DNA of 49,741 bases from an uncultured Ruminiclostridium sp. (GTDB lineage: Bacteria > Bacillota > Clostridia > Oscillospirales > Ruminococcaceae), in the NCBI GenBank assembly GCA_944386545.1, contig CALXBK010000010.1:1-49741 (forward strand), read 5' to 3'. This document shows, piece by piece, positions 36,031 to 43,651 of this stretch (position 1 is its first letter; every line of letters starts with the position of its first letter). The translations under genes and the position numbers were made by a program. The notes beneath the pieces are model-generated. The model was given only the letters and a program-made list of their open reading frames with translations, had not been told where the DNA came from and searched no databases.

Positions 36031-37791
36031 TTACATCTTTTCGGGTGCTTCAACCTTGAGCAGGTCAAGCATGTTTTTGAACACCGTCTTTGCGCTGACG
36101 CAAAGAGCAAGGCGTGAATTGAGCGTCTGCTCGTCCTCTCCCTTTATTTTGCAGTTGTCATAGAATTTGTGAAAGAGCGAAGCAAGCTCATAGAGATACT
36201 TTGTTATCTTTGAGGGGTTGTAGTCCTTTGCCGCCTCGTTTATACATTCGGGTAAGGATGCAATGTGGCGGATAAGAGCAAGCTCTGCGGGGTGTGTATA
36301 GCAAAGCTTGTCGGGCGAAACGGTCTTGCAGCCGCAGCCCTCTTCCTCCATTCGTCTTAATATACTGCAAATTCTTGCATGAGCATATTGAACATAGAAA
36401 ACGGGATTTTTGGAGCTTTCTTCAATTGCAAGCTCTAAGTCAAATTCAAGGTGTGTGTTGGGATCTCTTAAATTGAAGAAGAAACGAGCCGCGTCAATAG
36501 GCACCTCGTCAAGCAGGGTAGTAAGAGTTATCGCCTTGCCCGAGCGCTTTGATAGCTTTACGGTTTCGCCGTTTCTTACAAGCATAACCATCTGCATGAT
36601 TACTATATCGAGCTTTGCCGCATCAACGCCGAGAGCAGTCAGTGCCGCCTTCATTCTTGCGACATAGCCGTGGTGGTCTGCGCCGAGAATGTCGATAGCC
36701 TTGTCAAAGCCTCTTGTCATGAGCTTGTTGTAGTGGTATGCAATGTCAGGTACAAAGTAGGTAGGTATGCCGTTTGCACGGACAAGCACTCTGTCCCGGT
36801 CATCGCCGAACTCGGACGCCTTGAACCATATCGCTCCGTCCTTTTCATAAGTGTGTCCCTTTTCGGTAAGAAGCTTAACTACTTCGTCAACCGCACCGCT
36901 TTTGTGAAGTGAGCTTTCCTTAAACCAGGTATCGTAAACTATGCGGTATTTTTTAAGGTCGGCTTCAAGACGCTCAATATTAAGCGGCAGGGCATATTCG
37001 GTGAGAGCCGCCTTGCGCTCCTCCTCGGTTGTATCGGCATACTTATCGCCGTTTATCTTGTAGAAGTTATAAGCGTGCTCGATTATATCAACGCCCTTGT
37101 AAACGTCCTCGGGAACAGGGAAATGCGCTTCGTCCTCAAAGATACAGCGGCAAAGCTCCTCGTCGTTTTCCTTTGAAAAGGCGGGGTGGTTTTCCTTTAT
37201 ACCCTCGATTATCTGTAAATAGCGGATAGACAGTGAGTTGCCGAACTTTTCAATCTGGTTTCCCGCATCGTTGATGTAAAATTCACGCTCTACATAAAAG
37301 CCTGCGTACTGAAGTAAGGAAGCAAGGCTGTCGCCGAGCGCACCGCCTCTTGCGTTTCCGATATGCATAGGACCTGTCGGGTTCGCCGAAACGAATTCGA
37401 GCAGTATCCTCTTTCCCTTGCCGTAATCGGTCTTGCCGTAGCTGTCGCCGCTTACAATAACCTCGTTTACAGTGTCGGAAAACCAGCTCTTGCTTAAAAA
37501 GAAGTTAAGAAATCCGGGGCCTGCTACCTCGATTTTTTCAAAGCAGCTGCCTGCAATGACAGCTTCCTCAGCTATCATCTGTCCTATTGCTCTCGGATTT
37601 AATTTAAGAGCCTTTGCAAACGCCATTGCCGCATTGCAGGAAAAGTCGCCGTGAGCCGTATCCGCAGGACGCTCCACATTGAATGCGGGAAGCGGCGCAG
37701 CTTCGATTTTGCCCTTTGAAACAAGCATTCCGAGGGCGTTCATTACTATCTTGTTAATCTGCCTTTTTGCTAAGGTATTCATATCTGTCAT
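36031..37791 (-). CDS. argS: Arginine--tRNA ligase
   Basis: The class I synthetase (586 residues) has an N-terminal arginyl-tRNA domain (DFSCNAAMAFAKALKLNP), the HIGH-type motif NPTGPMHIGNARGG, the KMSK-equivalent KLSKRSGKAITL and a DALR anticodon-binding domain at the end. I chose the ATG at 37791, with AAGGAG eight nt upstream; a GTG at 37800 would overlap ywiB but sits too near the ribosome binding site. It follows ywiB by 2 nt, the same order as ywiB-argS in Bacillus subtilis. Confidence 0.97.
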   Translation of the reverse strand: MTDMNTLAKRQINKIVMNALGMLVSKGKIEAAPLPAFNVERPADTAHGDFSCNAAMAFAKALKLNPRAIGQMIAEEAVIAGSCFEKIEVAGPGFLNFFLSKSWFSDTVNEVIVSGDSYGKTDYGKGKRILLEFVSANPTGPMHIGNARGGALGDSLASLLQYAGFYVEREFYINDAGNQIEKFGNSLSIRYLQIIEGIKENHPAFSKENDEELCRCIFEDEAHFPVPEDVYKGVDIIEHAYNFYKINGDKYADTTEEERKAALTEYALPLNIERLEADLKKYRIVYDTWFKESSLHKSGAVDEVVKLLTEKGHTYEKDGAIWFKASEFGDDRDRVLVRANGIPTYFVPDIAYHYNKLMTRGFDKAIDILGADHHGYVARMKAALTALGVDAAKLDIVIMQMVMLVRNGETVKLSKRSGKAITLTTLLDEVPIDAARFFFNLRDPNTHLEFDLELAIEESSKNPVFYVQYAHARICSILRRMEEEGCGCKTVSPDKLCYTHPAELALIRHIASLPECINEAAKDYNPSKITKYLYELASLFHKFYDNCKIKGEDEQTLNSRLALCVSAKTVFKNMLDLLKVEAPEKM

Positions 37792-37793
37792 AA

Positions 37794-38213
37794 TCAGCAC
37801 TCCTTTACGCTAATTGTCATTTCATTTTCGGATAAATAAACGGAATTTATATCCAGCGTGTATTTTAGATATATATTACCCCCGCTTTCGGTAAGCTCGT
37901 TTTTAATTTCGTCTGCGCTCACGCCTATCATAAAGTCGCCAAATTCCGTGCCGTAATGGCAATGGTGCTTTTTGCCGCGCTCTATTACAAGCGAGCTTGC
38001 CGCGTTGCCCTTTCGTACCATCGCAACGGTGTCGTCCTGTACACTCAGCGTAACGCTGTTTCCCTCAAAGCCCGTAGCCTCGCTCTCCTCATAGCTTAAA
38101 GCAAAGCCGCTGTCCAGCCTCTCCATTTTGCCGTAGGTGAAAAGCTCGGTTGTGTCCTTTTCGTTGTCCACAGTCTGAGTGCTTTTTATCGTTATTTGCA
38201 CTTCTTTTTTCAA
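37794..38213 (-). CDS. ywiB: DUF1934 (YwiB-type) protein
   Basis: The 139-residue protein has the DUF1934 pattern of a small beta-barrel: VQITIKSTQ at the start, ALSYEES in the middle, and HHCHYGTEFGDFMIGVSAD followed by LKYTLDINSVYLSENEMTI. Its place directly before argS supports the match. Its function is not established; it is thought to bind a small ligand or RNA. AATTGAAAAAAGAAG precedes the start and no signal peptide is present. Confidence 0.85.
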   Translation of the reverse strand: MKKEVQITIKSTQTVDNEKDTTELFTYGKMERLDSGFALSYEESEATGFEGNSVTLSVQDDTVAMVRKGNAASSLVIERGKKHHCHYGTEFGDFMIGVSADEIKNELTESGGNIYLKYTLDINSVYLSENEMTISVKEC

Positions 38214-38229
38214 TTATTTCTTTCCTTTC

Positions 38230-39285
38230 TCAGTCTATATCTATTACGCTTGAAATAATTTTTTCAAGCATTTCTTCATAGCTTTGTGTTTCGCTTGTCG
38301 CAAGCATTGAGAAAACGCTTTCCTTATCAAGTCCGGGCAGGGCATGAACACGGCTGACGCAGATTTCTCCGCTGTTTAAAAGCTGTAAATCAACCGTTGC
38401 AAAGCCCTTACAGCACAGCGTTGAAAAAACCTGCCGTGAAACCTCAAGAGCCTGCTTTCGTGTTTTCTCGCTTATATTTGCGGGAACCTCAAAGCGTGAG
38501 GTGTGAGTTGCATATATCCTGTTACAAAGGTCGGTGCTTTCCGTGATTATTTCACCCACCGCCGCACAATCTGCCGATTTTCCGAATACAGCGCATCTGA
38601 GACTTCTGCTTTCTGTTTCGCTTTCGGCGATTATCACGGGGTGGTGCGAAAAGCTAATCTTTACCGCTTCTTCAAGCTGCTTCTTGTTTTCCGCGCGGCA
38701 TACTCCGACTGCGGTACTGCAGCTTGTCGGGACGGTGTAAATCGGAAAGCTCAGCTTATCCGTAATTTTCTTTATTACAGCGTCCATGTCATTCATCTCG
38801 CTTCGGTAAAGCGTTACATGGTCGGGGGTTTTTATTCCCACAGAGTCAAGCATGGCGTAAGTCTGCTGTCTGTTGTGGCATAGGGCGGCTGCCGCAAGGT
38901 CGTTGCCTATAACGGGAAGTCCTGCGCATTTGCACAGCCCCTGAATTCTTCCGTCCTCGCCGTACTTGCCGTAAAGCAGGGGAAATACCGCGTCAATGCG
39001 GTGAACTGCGTGTTCGTTATCCGAAATTATCTTGATTACCCCGCGGCTCAGCGCATCGGGGCTTATTACACAGCTGCAACAGTCGCTGTCACGCTCCCAG
39101 CTTCCGTCCTTTATGTTTTCAATACTGCCGGGATAGAAAAGCCAGCGTCCGGCTCTTGTTATTCCAATTGGCAGGGGCTTAATTTTCTGCGGCATAGCTT
39201 TGAGCACGCTGTACGCTGTGTGAAGCGAAGCGGCATGGTCTGCCGAAGCTCCGCCGAAAAGCACCGCAATTTGTTTTTTAGCCAT
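38230..39285 (-). CDS. Degenerate D-alanine--D-alanine ligase homologue
   Basis: The 351-residue protein from the ATG at 39285 (AAAGGA 9 nt upstream) aligns by eye with Ddl/Van ligases: LFGGASADHAASLHTAYSV, FPLLYGKYGEDGRIQGLCKCAG, then CKGFATVDLQLL. Key catalytic elements are changed. The ATP-binding VKP segment reads YTVPTSCS (183-190), the conserved DK of the ATP-grasp start reads NR (138-139), and the magnesium-binding NEVN reads SRVH (311-314). Dipeptide ligase activity is therefore unlikely in the usual form. It begins the ywiB-argS operon and has its own promoter, so it is kept as a functional open frame. Confidence 0.75.
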   Translation of the reverse strand: MAKKQIAVLFGGASADHAASLHTAYSVLKAMPQKIKPLPIGITRAGRWLFYPGSIENIKDGSWERDSDCCSCVISPDALSRGVIKIISDNEHAVHRIDAVFPLLYGKYGEDGRIQGLCKCAGLPVIGNDLAAAALCHNRQQTYAMLDSVGIKTPDHVTLYRSEMNDMDAVIKKITDKLSFPIYTVPTSCSTAVGVCRAENKKQLEEAVKISFSHHPVIIAESETESRSLRCAVFGKSADCAAVGEIITESTDLCNRIYATHTSRFEVPANISEKTRKQALEVSRQVFSTLCCKGFATVDLQLLNSGEICVSRVHALPGLDKESVFSMLATSETQSYEEMLEKIISSVIDID

Positions 39286-39377
39286 ATATATCATTCCTTT
39301 TAAATTGAAATAGGGATTTTACGTGTAATCCGAATGACACGGTATATAAAAATAACCGCAATATGCCATAATAAATA

Positions 39378-39406
39378 AGTATAGCATATTTCTCCGTTCA
39401 ATTCAA
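39378..39406 (-). promoter_or_regulatory. Promoter of the ddl-like/ywiB/argS operon
   Basis: On the minus strand TTGAAT (39406-39401) and TATACT (39383-39378) have a 17-nt spacer ending in ATGC, giving an extended -10 (TGCTATACT). The predicted leader is about 85 nt. Confidence 0.75.
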
Positions 39407-39502
39407 GTACCATAAGGCAATTTCTGCAAAATAAGACAGACTGCAAGAAACACACGCAGACAAGGAAACAGCCTCCGTCGCTGTATAACGGGCAAAATTA
39501 AT

Positions 39503-39557
39503 GCGCAAGCATCCGTGCTTGCGCTCTGTGTTTTGCTATTGCAACATCCGTGTTGCA
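39503..39557. repeat. Two hairpins sharing a CATCCGTG tip
   Basis: GCGCAAGCA-TCCG-TGCTTGCGC (39503-39524) and TGCAACA-TCCG-TGTTGCA (39540-39557) are perfect stems of 9 and 7 bp with the same TCCG loop and the same A-T closing pair. They lie in the gap after the GGDEF gene. No T-tract follows, so they are not ordinary terminators. Function unknown. Confidence 0.55.
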
Positions 39558-39589
39558 TACACGATAGGAGACTGTTGATATCGTCAAGC

Positions 39590-39630
39590 AAAAACAGCTT
39601 AGCAGAGCCGATGGTCGGCTCTGCTAAGCT
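39590..39630 (-). terminator. Rho-independent terminator of the GGDEF gene
   Basis: AGCTTAGCAGAGCCGA (39596-39611) and its complement (39615-39630) make a perfect 16-bp stem with a 3-nt loop. On the minus strand it is followed by GTTTTTGC. A further hairpin, AATCCCCCT/AGGGGGATT (39711-39733), lies between the GGDEF stop and this terminator. Confidence 0.8.
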
Positions 39631-39744
39631 TAAAACATCAAATTGGTTTACAAAAAACAGAATATGAAAAAAACTTGTGTTTTTGCGGACGTGAGTTTAT
39701 CGACAGTCTGAATCCCCCTGTAAAAGGGGGATTATGCAATTTGT

Positions 39745-41916
39745 TTAATCAAGTCTGTCCTCAACAATTTCCTCAGAACCGATACCCGGAACTGATTTCG
39801 GTGCAGTATCCTCATGCTCCTCATCAGGCTCGCCGCCGATGACGTCAATCTCCTCAACCGTTGTGGGAACGGGAGAAACGGAAGCTGTTTTCCTGTTGAG
39901 TATTCCGAAGTTGGATTTACCGCTTTTCTTTATCTTGTACATTGCGTCGTCTGCCATGCCGATAATCTCGTCAACGTGCATTGAAGAATCCTCAATAACC
40001 GTAATACCGATACTTGCGTTTACCGTGAGCTTTTCGCCGTTATCCGACATGAAGCCTTCCTTGAGGGTATTGAGTATATCCTGCGCTACTCTTGTAGGCT
40101 CGTTGATTTCGACATTTCTTATGCAGGCTACAAATTCGTCGCCGCCGTATCTGCCGACAACACCGAAGCCCTCAGTAATCTTGGAAATCGTGTTGGCTAC
40201 GAATTTAAGCACCTGGTCGCCTGTAGCATGGCTGTATTTATCGTTGTAAATCTTGAAGTCATCGACATCTATGAAAAGTATCGCAAACTGTGACATACGA
40301 ACGGAAATAAGCTCGATTTCGTTCTCAATGGTGCGCTCAATGGACTCGCGGTTGTAAAGTCCGGTAAGGCTGTCGTAGCTTGCACGCTCCGTCAGCATCA
40401 TTTCGCTCTTTTTAGCTCTGTCTATATCCACTACAACACCGACAATTTTTGCGATACTGCCGTCTCTGTTCCTAATGGTAGCGGTACGCAGAAGAATCCA
40501 GATATAGTCGCCGTAAATATTCTTCCATCTGTACTCGTTGCCCTTGAATTCCTCACCCTTTGAGAGCTTTTCAAGGTCCTTGTGGTATCTTTCGGAATCC
40601 TCAGGGTGTACCTTAACCTTAAGCAGGAAGCTGTCGCCGAAGTGGTCGGACGGAGCGCGGTAGCTGAACTTCTTGTTGAAGTTGTTGGAGAAGAATACCT
40701 CGTTGGACTTGAAATTCCACTCAAATATGATATTGTCGGAGACCTCGATAATGGTACGGTATCTTCCTTCACTTACCACTATATCGTCGATAAGGTCATT
40801 GAAGGCTCTTGCAATTTCGCCGTATTCGTTGTTTGCCATTACGTTGATTCTCGCCTCATGGTCGCCTCTGCATACCTTTACGAGAGTTTCTTCAATAACC
40901 TTGATGGGCTTTGTAATCATGACGGTAAGAATTATCGCAACGGTAACAAATACTATCGTAATCAGAACGATAAGTTCCACAATTTTGCCCATAGCCGCCA
41001 CCGAAGCGTCATAAGCCTTGTCGGTCTGTGCTATTACCGCAAGCGTCCATTCGCCTTCTGCCGTTGCCGCTTCTTCGCTGAGCGATAATTTTTGTGTAAA
41101 GCCGATAGTGGAAACTACATTCGCACCCGTACCGTTGAAGTTGTCAGCCTGTGTTACGGAGTCTGCCTGTGCAGAGGATACAAACTTGTTGTACGCCTGG
41201 TTCTTGTTATCTCTGACATTTCCTATATAACTGCCGTGCATGATAGAGCCGTTGGGGTCTATCAGAATCAGCGCGGAGTTATTTGAGAACTGTGTAGAGG
41301 TTGCAAACGCCTTGATTGCCGTGTCGTTGAAGAATACTATAACATAATAATCACCGACGGTGTACTTGCACATCAGCTTGATATCCGACGACTTTGTGGT
41401 GTCGGTGAAAAGCGGATCGGTGCGCTCTCTGTCTTCCTCGTCAAACTGCGTGTAAACGTCTGCCGCATAGAAGGTAACTGCACCGTCCTCGCAGTTGTTT
41501 CCTATGTTAAGCGCAGTCTTAAATGCCGCAGAATCGTCCGAAGGCGCGCCCATTGTATCGCATACAATATTTCCGTCGCTCTTCTTTGCAAGAATTATTC
41601 TTGAAATCTGTACCTTGCCCGTACCGTCGTCATTCTCTATCATCCTCTTGTATACGTCAAGAGCGGCGGTTGAATCCCCTGCTTTATTGAAATCAAGAAT
41701 AGCAGGGTTATCTGCAATCTGCTTTGCCGATACCGATAACGACTCTATATACTGTGCCAGGTTGTAGCTCTGGTTTTCCGCCATAGCCTTGGTAGTAGAA
41801 GTGTAATTTGTCAATGCGAGAGAGTTCATCTCGATACCTGCCGTTATTGCAAATGCCACGGGCGGAACAATAACAAAGATTATCAGCACAAGGATAAGCA
41901 GAGTTTTAATTTTCAT
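39745..41916 (-). CDS. dCache-HAMP-PAS-GGDEF diguanylate cyclase
   Basis: The 723-residue protein has a membrane segment (about 5-27), an extracytoplasmic sensor (about 35-310, dCache-like), a second membrane segment (about 312-336), a HAMP domain (about 337-390, with NEYGEIARAFNDLIDDI), a PAS domain (about 395-505) and a GGDEF domain. The GGDEF domain has the intact active site RYGGDEFVAC and the start SYDSLTGLYNRESIE, so it should make cyclic di-GMP. No RxxD inhibitory site is visible just before GGDEF. A proline- and acid-rich tail follows. The gene is transcribed divergently from the MFS transporter. Confidence 0.92.
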   Translation of the reverse strand: MKIKTLLILVLIIFVIVPPVAFAITAGIEMNSLALTNYTSTTKAMAENQSYNLAQYIESLSVSAKQIADNPAILDFNKAGDSTAALDVYKRMIENDDGTGKVQISRIILAKKSDGNIVCDTMGAPSDDSAAFKTALNIGNNCEDGAVTFYAADVYTQFDEEDRERTDPLFTDTTKSSDIKLMCKYTVGDYYVIVFFNDTAIKAFATSTQFSNNSALILIDPNGSIMHGSYIGNVRDNKNQAYNKFVSSAQADSVTQADNFNGTGANVVSTIGFTQKLSLSEEAATAEGEWTLAVIAQTDKAYDASVAAMGKIVELIVLITIVFVTVAIILTVMITKPIKVIEETLVKVCRGDHEARINVMANNEYGEIARAFNDLIDDIVVSEGRYRTIIEVSDNIIFEWNFKSNEVFFSNNFNKKFSYRAPSDHFGDSFLLKVKVHPEDSERYHKDLEKLSKGEEFKGNEYRWKNIYGDYIWILLRTATIRNRDGSIAKIVGVVVDIDRAKKSEMMLTERASYDSLTGLYNRESIERTIENEIELISVRMSQFAILFIDVDDFKIYNDKYSHATGDQVLKFVANTISKITEGFGVVGRYGGDEFVACIRNVEINEPTRVAQDILNTLKEGFMSDNGEKLTVNASIGITVIEDSSMHVDEIIGMADDAMYKIKKSGKSNFGILNRKTASVSPVPTTVEEIDVIGGEPDEEHEDTAPKSVPGIGSEEIVEDRLD

Positions 41917-41999
41917 GTTATGTATCCAATCCTTTCATGCATCCGGAGCTTGGTCTATATATTACAGCACCGGACAACGGATAATTTATTTCTCGTAAC

Positions 42000-42028
42000 A
42001 GTATAGCATATTTTCGGAAAATAGTAAA
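42000..42028 (-). promoter_or_regulatory. Promoter of the GGDEF gene
   Basis: On the minus strand TTTACT (42028-42023) and TATACT (42005-42000) are 17 nt apart, with a TGC extended -10. The segment AATATGCTATACT is identical to that in the ddl-like gene promoter. Confidence 0.7.
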
Positions 42029-42108
42029 TGAGTTTTGCGCTAATTCATTAAATTTCACTAATTGAGATAGTTGCATTTTGGTTAAAAAGCTGAAAAAATA
42101 AATCAATA

Positions 42109-42137
42109 TTGAAATCGTTTTCCGCTTGCATTATAAT
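42109..42137 (+). promoter_or_regulatory. Sigma-A promoter of the MFS gene
   Basis: TTGAAA (42109-42114) and TATAAT (42132-42137) are 17 nt apart, 38 nt before the ATG. GGAGAA precedes the start codon. Confidence 0.8.
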
Positions 42138-42175
42138 ATTCTGCGGTAATTAAGGAAAAATAAGGAGAAATTTCC

Positions 42176-43429
42176 ATGACAAACAAAAGGAAAAGCTATC
42201 GCTTTACTTTTTTTGCCTGTTATGCAGGATATATAACCCAAAGCGCGGTAAACAATCTCGCACCGATACTATTTATAGTATTCCGTCAGCAGTATGGGCT
42301 GGGATATGACAAAATAAGCACGCTGATACTTGTAAACTTTATAACCCAGCTTGCGATTGATGCATTCAGCATAAAGCTCAGCAGAATGATAAGCGTAAGG
42401 TCAATGGTAAGCTCGGCGCATTTTCTGTGTGCGGCGGGACTTGCCATGATGGGCGTGCTTCCGCTTGTCATGGCGGATACCTTTGCGGCATTGCTTTGCT
42501 CGGTGGTGGTTTATGCTGTCGGCGGCGGTCTGATTGAAGTAATTATCAGCCCCATAGTCGAAGCCGTGCCTGCGGACAGCGGAAGCGCAAAGGCGGCGGC
42601 AATGAGCCTGCTTCATTCCTTCTACTGCTGGGGACAGGTTGCCGTTGTGCTTATCAGCACCTTGTTTTTGCAAACAGCGGGACATGAACTATGGTATGTT
42701 CCTCCGCTTGCGTGGGCGGTGCTTCCTTTTGTCAACGGAATTGTCTTTACAAGGGTACGTATTCCCGATATGCCCTCGGAGCATGAGGGCGGCGGCATAA
42801 AAAATCTGATGTGCAACAAAGCCTTTCTGCTTATACTCCTGCTCATGCTGTGCGCAGGAGCAAGCGAGCTTGCCATGTCGCAATGGTCGTCGCTCTTTGC
42901 CCAGAACGGTCTTAATGTGGACAAGGCACTCGGAGATATTTTGGGTCCGTGCCTTTTCGCTGTTCTTATGGGAACGGGCAGGGCGCTATACGGTGCGTTC
43001 GCTAAAAAAATCAACATATATATCGCACTCGGCGCAAGCGGAGCGTTGTGCGTTGGCTGCTATCTTGTGACAGCCATTTCGGACAACGCCGCTGTAAGCC
43101 TTGCCGCCTGCGCTGTTTGCGGACTTTCCGTTGCGGTAATGTGGCCGGGTACATTCAGCCTTGCCGCTTCGCGCTTCAAGTCGGGCGCAACCTCAATGTA
43201 CAGCGTAATGGCGCTGGCGGGCGACCTCGGCTGTGCAACGGGACCGTTTCTTGCGGGAATTGTATGCAGTGTCTTTCAAAATCAGGTGGGAGAATCCGAG
43301 GCGATGAAATCGGGACTGGGTGCGGCGGTATTTTTCCCCGCATTGCTTATCCTCTGCGTTATTCTGATAAAACGCATTAAAAAGCAAAAAACGGTACAAA
43401 ATACTGACAAAAATGATTATTCCTCTTGA
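42176..43429 (+). CDS. Major facilitator superfamily transporter
   Basis: The 417-residue protein has about 12 hydrophobic segments. It begins with YRFTFFACYAGYITQSAVNNLAPILFIVF, with a central cytoplasmic loop (RVRIPDMPSEHEGGGI) between two six-helix halves, as in the MFS. The GGGLIEVIISPIVEAVP segment and late MWPGTFSLAASRF recall the FucP-like sugar/drug group, but the substrate cannot be set from sequence. It is divergent from the cyclase gene, and its stop codon overlaps the -35 box of the next promoter. Confidence 0.8.
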   Translation: MTNKRKSYRFTFFACYAGYITQSAVNNLAPILFIVFRQQYGLGYDKISTLILVNFITQLAIDAFSIKLSRMISVRSMVSSAHFLCAAGLAMMGVLPLVMADTFAALLCSVVVYAVGGGLIEVIISPIVEAVPADSGSAKAAAMSLLHSFYCWGQVAVVLISTLFLQTAGHELWYVPPLAWAVLPFVNGIVFTRVRIPDMPSEHEGGGIKNLMCNKAFLLILLLMLCAGASELAMSQWSSLFAQNGLNVDKALGDILGPCLFAVLMGTGRALYGAFAKKINIYIALGASGALCVGCYLVTAISDNAAVSLAACAVCGLSVAVMWPGTFSLAASRFKSGATSMYSVMALAGDLGCATGPFLAGIVCSVFQNQVGESEAMKSGLGAAVFFPALLILCVILIKRIKKQKTVQNTDKNDYSS

Positions 43430-43454
43430 CAATAAAGCCAAGTTGTGCTAAAAT
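43426..43454 (+). promoter_or_regulatory. Promoter of the riboswitch/P-type ATPase transcript
   Basis: TTGACA (43426-43431) and TAAAAT (43449-43454) are 17 nt apart with a TGC extended -10. The -35 box overlaps the MFS stop codon (43427-43429). Transcription would start near 43461, just before the riboswitch. Confidence 0.8.
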
Positions 43455-43465
43455 ACCCATGTTTG

Positions 43466-43603
43466 ATAAAAGGGAGTAGTCAGGGAAGTAATTCCCGCAC
43501 GGTGTCGTCAATACACGATCGTAAGATCCGTACCGTGATAGGTCATAAAGACTGATGACAAGACTTTTGTCGCATCGGAGTGCGGCGAAGGTCTGTTTTT
43601 TTT
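43466..43603 (+). ncRNA. yybP-ykoY (Mn2+) riboswitch with terminator
   Basis: The leader has the yybP-ykoY landmarks: AAAGGGAGTAG near the 5' end (43468-43479) and the conserved GTCGTCAATACAC later (43504-43516), within a paired structure. These RNAs bind Mn2+ and turn on metal exporters. The aptamer is followed by a 14-bp stem, AGACTTTTGTCGCA (43561-43574) with TGCGGCGAAGGTCT (43581-43594), including four G.T pairs, then GTTTTTTTT (43595-43603), an intrinsic terminator. Mn2+ binding should favour antitermination. A P-type cation ATPase lies downstream, as in the Lactococcus yoaB case. Confidence 0.85.
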
Positions 43604-43651
43604 CCTCGCCGTATTCACTATGGCAAATCGAAAAAAGAAAGGTAAAGCAAA

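Noticed and set aside
39295..39744. Possible cyclic di-GMP riboswitch next to the diguanylate cyclase
   Set aside because: The hairpins lack the GEMM conserved sequences, and they lie after, not before, the cyclase gene.
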